The notes below the pieces were generated by a model. It was not told where the DNA came from and made no database searches. It worked only from the letters and a program-made list of their open reading frames with translations. Made by a program: the position numbers and the translations under genes. This document shows, in pieces, positions 58,227-64,000 of a stretch of 64,000 bases of DNA. Source of the DNA: Galerina marginata (Eukaryota; Basidiomycota; Agaricomycetes; Agaricales; Galerinaceae); the NCBI GenBank assembly GCA_023014335.1, contig JAECYW010000002.1, forward strand, positions 124,001-188,000, read 5' to 3'. The first letter of the stretch is position 1, and the number at the start of each line of letters is the position of its first letter.

Positions 58227-58936
58227 ACGATCGATTGCTGGTCTCGGCTTTTCCTTGGTGTTGAGTTGTGGTTTTCATTTTTTCGTTGAAGTCCTGGCCA
58301 TTGAATGTATCAATTCTCGGGAGTGGTAGTATAGGAAATAGATGACAGCTATAGACATAGTTGAGGACCGTTGCTAACTTGTTGCTTTGCATGGCCTTTA
58401 CGAATCTACTTCTCCCTACCTTTTTGTCTTATAGTCTGGACCCCTATAGATTGCCGAAGGAAATTTACTTCAGGATGTCATGACTGTACTTATTCAACGA
58501 TGCCGCGCTATGAAGGTTTACGTTGGGGTCAAATCGTTGAAAATTTCTAATTACAAAATCTGGCATGATAAACCTTTCACAAAACCAAAACTACAAGTGA
58601 TGGGAGAGCTATAGAAGTAGCTACAATGATCCAACTCTCCTAGACTAAGGAACGAGCGGCGTCCAGGGTACAAAGTTTCTACTCTTTCAACTTACCACCC
58701 CGAGCTCTCGACGCGCGGCAATTTTGAAACAGATCAACTTTGCCCCAACTTGTCCTTAAACTGGGGCCCAAGTTGGGACCAAAGTTGGACGCGAAGTGGG
58801 CTCAAGTTGGGCTACCGTGAAACACCCTAATAATCGTCACAGGAATTTTGACTCCGCAACAGCCTGAGTATGGAGTATAGTATAAGGGATGTTCTAATTT
58901 ATGATTTTCTTTTAGTACCACCGCCCAACAACCTCT
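58227..58936. other. Convergent spacer, twin of 13616-14328
   Basis: It holds the same CCAACTT-type tandem repeats (58735-58835) in inverted orientation, ending CTACCGTGAAACACCC. No gene is seen. Confidence 0.5.
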
Positions 58937-60709
58937 TCATTGTCCAAAACCGCTGCCTGGATATTGGATCAAATCTGTTTCTCCGGCCGAATGCGCGTTT
59001 ACAACCGATAAATCAAAACCCCGGTCGATGAGATCATGAAGAAGAGCAAGCGTCTTTGAGTCAATGGAAGGGACGGGTGCAGGTGCGTCCGTCACATAAC
59101 AAACCTTGACGGTTTGCAATGGGCGGCAACGGCTTGGATTTCGGCCTTTGAAAGGAAGGAAAAATCCTGGTATGAGTTTCCAAGGGAAGCCCTGGTCACA
59201 TGTAAAGGTCTCGAGGGCCGGGAGCAACATAGGCGCTTCAGAGTCGTTTAGGTCCGAATCTTCGAGAGTCGTACAGTTTACTGTATTTCCTGTGGCAACC
59301 TGACTGACACCGTCAGGTATGGATGCGGTGTCGTTCGCCAGCGCGCGATAAAACACGTCGAAAGAGGTATCCCCGAAGTCGATGTTGGTCATCAGACTAA
59401 ATGCCTTTAGACCCGGGACAGCATTGCATATTTGGATTAGATCTGCGCCGCCTCCAGGAATTTGCGGATGGATGAGACTGAGAGCTTTTAAATTCGTATT
59501 CGTCTCATGCAATCCTGGGTTTGAGATCATCGAACCAGGTGAAACTGAATGCTCGGCTGGAAGACCTGATCGTTTGAGAAAGGATACGAATGTGTCGGTT
59601 GGAAGCGTAAAGTCGTTCAAATCACAATCAAGGGTCTTTAGATAAGGCAAGGTGACTCTAGAGAAGAATTCGGAAGGGGAATGGAAATCGTCGAATTGGA
59701 TAAGAAGTCGTTCCAGTTTGTGATGAACGAGAGGAAGGTTGGGGTCAGGAAGGTCGCCGAGGTCGCCCGCCAGGCCAAGCCACGATATGTTGCATTCAAC
59801 CAATGAGGGTGAACGGCGAAGGATGTAGAAAATTTCGTTGATGTATACAATCCTGATTTCCAGGCTGATGACATTGTTCCATTCAATATCAAGCGACTTT
59901 ACGCGAACAGCCCCAAGGCCGACCTTCTTCGGTGCTGGCTTCACCATTCCGCCAGCATCGCCAGCAGTTCCTCCTAGGCTTATTGATCCTGATATCAGCT
60001 CAAAAAGAGTAGTGATGTTCCAGATCTGTATCTCCTCCAGCAACAACGCTGTATTGAATTGACCAGCGTTCACGAAAAAATGGGGTAGCGCCGACATGGG
60101 AAGGTGAAGGTTGAGGCACTTCCACCTCGTCGAAAGGCTATTGACGATATGAATGATGGGGAGGAGCCACTCGATGTTACGAAGTTCAACGCTGTGTCTC
60201 GAGTACAATTCGATGGAGAGTGGGAAGCAGCCTGCGCGGGCGATCCAATCTGAAAGGAGTTGCTCTATAATTGTATACCTCTGTACTGCGTGCTCCGAAA
60301 TTCGTTCCGGCCTGACGCTAAGATCCAAGGAGATGGATGCCCAGAGTTGAGGGGTGGACCACGCAATGCGCCGCCAGGTCTGACATACAGCTCCCAATTG
60401 CAATGCGAGCGGGGGGCGTCCGACAGGAACTTCAAGGCTACGGTCGCCAACGTAGAACTCGAAGATATTGGAGGCAACTTCCACAGGCATTCGATCGATC
60501 ATGGACGGGTGCAGGTGGTTTATTTCGGCCTTCAGCTCGCGTCGCTGGTTCAGCATCCTTTCCAATATATCCATGGTTTCGGAAATCTGGGTATTCAAGG
60601 AGGAGAGTTTTGTACAAGTGAAGCATGGACCTCCGGCGGTTGGACACGTCTTGTAAGAAGTATCATTATCCCCTGTCTGGAGATTGTCGCATTGAATGTA
60701 TCGATACAT
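58937..60709 (-). CDS. F-box protein with LRR-like C-terminal half (590 aa), twin of 11828-13615
   Basis: A single-exon frame starting MYRYIQCDNLQ. The N-terminal Cys cluster (KTC, CFTC), the coiled segment, the F-box (IDRMPVEVASNIFEFYV, LGAVCQTWRRIAWSTPQLWA) and the LRR-like body are conserved. Compared with its twin it lacks two residues at DIL(VL)ERM and three in the Gly/Asp-rich loop (GGTAGDAGGM against GGTGGDAGDVGGI); both differences keep frame. Most other changes are conservative, which suggests that both copies have been under selection or that the duplication is young. It is convergent with copy E. Confidence 0.85.
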   Translation of the reverse strand: MYRYIQCDNLQTGDNDTSYKTCPTAGGPCFTCTKLSSLNTQISETMDILERMLNQRRELKAEINHLHPSMIDRMPVEVASNIFEFYVGDRSLEVPVGRPPLALQLGAVCQTWRRIAWSTPQLWASISLDLSVRPERISEHAVQRYTIIEQLLSDWIARAGCFPLSIELYSRHSVELRNIEWLLPIIHIVNSLSTRWKCLNLHLPMSALPHFFVNAGQFNTALLLEEIQIWNITTLFELISGSISLGGTAGDAGGMVKPAPKKVGLGAVRVKSLDIEWNNVISLEIRIVYINEIFYILRRSPSLVECNISWLGLAGDLGDLPDPNLPLVHHKLERLLIQFDDFHSPSEFFSRVTLPYLKTLDCDLNDFTLPTDTFVSFLKRSGLPAEHSVSPGSMISNPGLHETNTNLKALSLIHPQIPGGGADLIQICNAVPGLKAFSLMTNIDFGDTSFDVFYRALANDTASIPDGVSQVATGNTVNCTTLEDSDLNDSEAPMLLPALETFTCDQGFPWKLIPGFFLPFKGRNPSRCRPLQTVKVCYVTDAPAPVPSIDSKTLALLHDLIDRGFDLSVVNAHSAGETDLIQYPGSGFGQ

Positions 60710-61296
60710 GTTTCTGACCAGCGGTTACGATGTTGTAGGAAGAAAAGCGTATCTGTCCAGAATCTTCAGTAAAAGGCAAGTATCATAAAAGGAGCATGTT
60801 TGCCAAATTCCGATCAACTGGTGCGGAAGTGAACGAGATCGCAATGAGATCGTTTCCATGTGGCGTTACTGACTCCTGAGGGCACCAAGAAAGACCTATA
60901 AGGACTAGGAAAGACGCTGTACATTGTAATGAACAGGAGCAAGTCATAATTTCTCAGGGGTTACTTCGATGACTGAAAATGTTTGGAAAATGTAGGAAGC
61001 TACGCCACTGATGTTCCAATGAGGTACGTTATGGTTGTCGTGTTCGTACTTGATAATTCAAGATAATAGGCCTGAAATTTATTGATCAAAGCGTGGACAT
61101 GCGCAGGATTCGAGGGGTTTATTGGATGATGGCATTGTACGTTCCTGATTTCCCACTTGGCAAGCATTGGCGTGATGTCAATTATCTGGAGTGATAGTAT
61201 ATGCCATTGGTCGAGCCGTGAATACCAGGACTTTAACGACAAAAAATGGAAACCACAACTCAACACAACGGAAAAGACGAGACCATCGATCGATCG
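60710..61296. other. Spacer between the F-box gene and copy D
   Basis: It matches 11425-11827 near both ends but has an extra ~0.2 kb in the middle (about 61020-61250). No gene is seen. Confidence 0.45.
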
Positions 61297-62259
61297 TTAA
61301 CTGAACCTTTTTTCGTTCACGCGAGGTCGACACATTCCGCAATATGGTCGTTATCTTCTTCCAATCTAAACATCAACGTCGAAGGAAAGGCAATAACGGG
61401 TGCAGAATCGAAGACGTACGAATCCTTGAGGTGTGCCTGGATGCCCTTCCAGCGGTAGAGCCTGAATTTGTTCGACGCACATCGCAAGGCAGACAAACTC
61501 GCGATCATAGGGCTGCGGTACGTCCTGTCGACCCCAAAATATACATAATCCAGGTTATAGATTGGGCGGGATATGTCATGGCTGAAACAATTATTGATTT
61601 GAGCTGAGGATCGACAAAAAGAGTGTGATATGATACACTCACATTTCTTTTGCATGTTCGATGACGGCCGCCCAGGTTACCCGTTTCTCGAAATGTTCAG
61701 GGCAGTGGTTGCACATCCAGTTGCGCTGCTGGACAATATTAGGGTTGAGATTGTTCTCGCGACTTTACATCCGCTTCTGCCTCTGGTCCTACCAACAGAG
61801 TGTCATGAACGTCGAAGTTGTAATCCTCAGTCGCAATGTGATAATAGACCTGGAGATATTCAATTAGGCAAACTTCCTTTTAAAGAGGGCGAACTTACAG
61901 CACCCTGCCAGGTGTACGCCGTCCTCCCAGAATACGTCGAACATAGCAAACAAAAGGCTTATCCAGCATCTTCATTCCCCGGATTTTAGTGGTGGCAGGG
62001 TCGAGTCTGAGAAGTCGTACGACGACTTTTTGCAGCGTCGTGTCCGCGCTGTGAGGAATGCAGCCTCTCCTCCCAGCATTGCTCCAATACGACACGTTGA
62101 CTATAGGTCAATTTTCTTTAGGTTGGAATAGAAAATAATGGAATATCAATTAGCACGTACAAGTCCTAGCCCTCCAAAGGCTCCTTTCCCAGCCACAGTC
62201 GTGATCTATTTACAAGAAATCGTCCGACTCCACGGTTTTTCATCTTGCTGGTGATTTAA
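61297..62259 (-). pseudogene. Zinc-finger F-box family, copy D (internally deleted)
   Basis: The exon-1 remnant keeps AATCACCAGCAAGATGA, but the start codon has become TTA. As in copy A, the sequence then jumps to GTGTCGTATTGGAGCAATGC, removing the F-box, the first zinc cluster and most of exon 9. The 3' part is better kept than in copy A: the RNWMCNHCPEHF and AAVIEHAKE exon and the SHDISRP exon are largely readable. The stop codon of the family (CAGTAA) is CAGTTAA here, so the end is also altered. Confidence 0.82.
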
Positions 62260-62722
62260 ACACTGGGTGAATAATGTTTGTAAATCTTGTGTGAATCAAG
62301 AGGTGAAGTTGATCTGACCATATTACTCGAGTAGACCGCTCTACCACTGCTATCGATAATATGTTTCAGACATCATGGCACCTAACCTTGGCCAAGCTTT
62401 TCAGTCGCGTCGTAAATCCACGAGTAACTTGGAGAAGTTCGGCGTTCGAATCAAAATCAAGTTTCGGAACCCGCAGTCATCTCGTTGATCTGTTGATCCG
62501 TTGCCCCAATTACTCTCAGGAGGGCGCCAGGTAATGATTGCAACTCCGTTGGAAGCCAACGACCACGACCAACACCGGTCGATATGAAGTGCATTAACTT
62601 CGTCAACGTGCAACACTAACATATCCTGCTTAGCATTCATGGCATGCATATAAGTAGTACGCCTTATTTATTTGTGATGTGAGGAACTGACCGTGGAAAG
62701 CTAATGGTCAACATTTTTTTAG
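62260..62722. other. Sequence between duplication edge and GH47 gene, no exon recognised
   Basis: The N-terminal anchor and first exon expected for a GH47 mannosidase are not visible here. A tRNA D-arm-like word on the minus strand (GTGGTAGAGCGG, 62338-62349) has no matching T-arm. Confidence 0.4.
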
Positions 62723-64000
62723 AAAAGAACGCAATGGGCGACGACGAATACCACCTACATATCAGCCAAAAAAGGTCCAAACTGACAGAAGCAGGCGGAA
62801 TCGGGTATATGGTCGTGGACGTGCTCGACAGTCTACAAATTATGGGCCTGAAAGACGTATACTCTCGCGCTCGGGACTGGGTGGCGGAGAAGCTGTCGTT
62901 CGAGCGCGATGACAGTTTCAGCACCTTCGAGGTGCGGCCTTTCTTTTCCTCTTGTCGTCGACAATTCACGGCTGACGGTGCACTCGCCATCTGCAGACTA
63001 CCATCCGCGTCCTCGGTGACCTCCTCTCCGCGTACCACCTATCCGACCACGACCCGATCTACCTCCAAAAAGCGACCGAGCTCACAGATAGGATGCTGCC
63101 CGCCTTCGACACACCGTCTGGCCTACCATTACCTGTCATCAACCTCGCCGAAAGGCAGGGATACCAAACGAAGGACTTCCCTGGCTTGTCCAGTACCGCG
63201 GAGGTGGCCACACTCCAGCTCGAGTTCCGGTATTTGAGCCACTTATCTGGGAGGGAGGAATATTGGCGCGCTGTCGAAAAGGTTGTGTTTCATTTCGCTT
63301 TTGGATTTGATTGCACACTTATCGGGCGAGGACAGGTAATGGAAGTGGTCAAACGTGCTAGGCTGCCTCACGGGTTGGCGTCGGTATTTATTCGGTTTGT
63401 ATGCGTGTTATTTGGAATTCTTTTGACTCAAATGTCTTCAGCATCGAGGATGGCCAATTTGACACTTCTGTAATTCGCCTTGGGTCTCGAGGAGATTCTT
63501 TTTATGAGTATTTGTTGTAAGTACCCCATAAATGTCTGCATCCTTCCCTTAAATATTCATACCCTTTTCTTTCCTGTAGAAAACAGTACCTCTAACGGTG
63601 CGTCCTGCTCTCCCATCGTAGCCTCTGCCAACTGATGTTTGGATTTTGCAGAACAGCTCTGAAAAGGTGTACCGTGATGTACATGTCATTCAGCTCCATT
63701 CCCTTCTAGCCGCAAGCTAATAATAATGCTACACCGTCGCAGATGTACGAAGACGCCATGGACGCCGTGCATGCCTACCTCCTCCAACAGAGCATGGGCA
63801 ACAAGATGACCTACACCTCCGAGCTCGTACCCGAAGTCGACGCCAACGGCGACCTGTGAGTATCGTTTGCACATCTGTCTTCCTCGCAGGCCTCTTGCTA
63901 TGGACGTCCAACTGACGACATTCTTTACAACCAAAAGGACATGGCGCCTCACCCCCAAACAAGACCACCTCGTCTGCTTCTTCGGCGGCTCCCTCATGCT
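62723..64000 (+). CDS. GH47 alpha-1,2-mannosidase (class I), 5' part missing, cut by right edge, probably broken
   Basis: After an acceptor TTTTTTTAG, exons read KNAMGDDEYH, LTEAGGIGYMVVDVLDSLQI, WVAEKLSFERDDSFSTFE, then TTIRVLGDLLSAYHLSDHDP, LPAFDTPSGLPLPVINLAER, IEDGQFDTSVIRLGSRGDSF, YEYLLKQYL, MYEDAMDAVHAYLL and DHLVCFFGGSLML at the edge. These are hallmark GH47 motifs; such enzymes trim mannose from N-glycans in the ER/Golgi. Two oddities: no upstream exon for the membrane anchor and early catalytic domain is seen before the duplication edge at 62257, and directly after KQYL a TAA (63593-63595) stands where relatives usually have Gln (CAA to TAA would be one change). The gene may be a 5'-truncated pseudogene. 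Confidence 0.85.

Larger units (their letters stand above)
54830..62257. repeat. Right arm of the 7.4-kb inverted segmental duplication
   Basis: It is the reverse-complement counterpart of 10386-17735 and contains copy E, the F-box gene 58937-60709 and copy D, with the spacers also matching. Differences are substitutions plus a few indels; the biggest I see is roughly 0.2 kb of extra sequence at about 61020-61250. Confidence 0.92.

Noticed and set aside
62330..62360. tRNA-like D-arm word GTGGTAGAGCGG on the minus strand
   Set aside because: No T-arm (GGTTCGA) lies at the right distance downstream on that strand and no acceptor stem pairs.
1..64000. CRISPR arrays, bacterial operons or Shine-Dalgarno sites
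   Set aside because: None are present; introns and protein families are eukaryotic.

Overview
The window looks like a piece of a filamentous basidiomycete (Agaricomycetes) genome. Coding genes are cut by many short introns of about 45-75 bases with GT...AG ends. The protein families are typical of mushrooms: expanded F-box families, a DUF6534-like membrane protein, a Ty3/Gypsy retroelement with an SR-rich Gag, and a kinase-like pseudogene. The conserved housekeeping genes (UTP7/WDR46, coatomer beta, GH47 mannosidase) are clearly eukaryotic. No species can be named from sequence alone.

Layout. 1-8939: a Ty3/Gypsy element on the minus strand. Its 5' LTR is at about 8791-8939, Gag at 8453-5781, and protease plus the start of reverse transcriptase run off the left edge. 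It is interrupted by a 3.2-kb GC-rich insertion (2675-5905) with 29-base inverted ends. 9177-10066: a small three-exon gene of a mushroom-specific family. 10386-17735: a block with a truncated zinc-finger F-box copy (A), an intact F-box/LRR-like gene and an intact zinc-finger F-box gene (B). 17873-19459: another F-box gene. 19658-26054: three tandem aldo/keto reductases. 26055-28476: no gene seen. 28477-29267: a secreted fasciclin-domain protein. 30757-32439: an F-box gene broken by one in-frame TGA. 33354-35762: UTP7. 36036-37990: a tandemly duplicated decayed sequence. 38787-41542: zinc-finger F-box copy C, damaged. 43599-45452: a DUF6534-like multi-pass membrane protein. 48964-52853: coatomer beta. 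53017-54034: a kinase-like pseudogene. 54830-62257: the inverted twin of 10386-17735, with copy E (intact), an F-box/LRR-like gene and truncated copy D. 62723-64000: a GH47 alpha-mannosidase running off the right edge, probably broken.

Main message. The window is framed by a ~7.4-kb inverted segmental duplication whose two arms lie ~37 kb apart. Each arm carries the same three-gene block. The block centres on an uncharacterised multi-zinc-finger F-box family with five copies here, two of which look intact. For copy E, twelve exons join into an open frame of exactly 741 codons. F-box proteins usually act as substrate-recognition subunits of SCF ubiquitin ligases, so the locus may be a nursery of fast-evolving ubiquitin-ligase adaptors surrounded by conserved genes. 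This role is inferred from domain type only.

Limits. All homology calls were made by eye from translated motifs. Intron borders come from GT/AG sites and frame continuity, not from transcripts.
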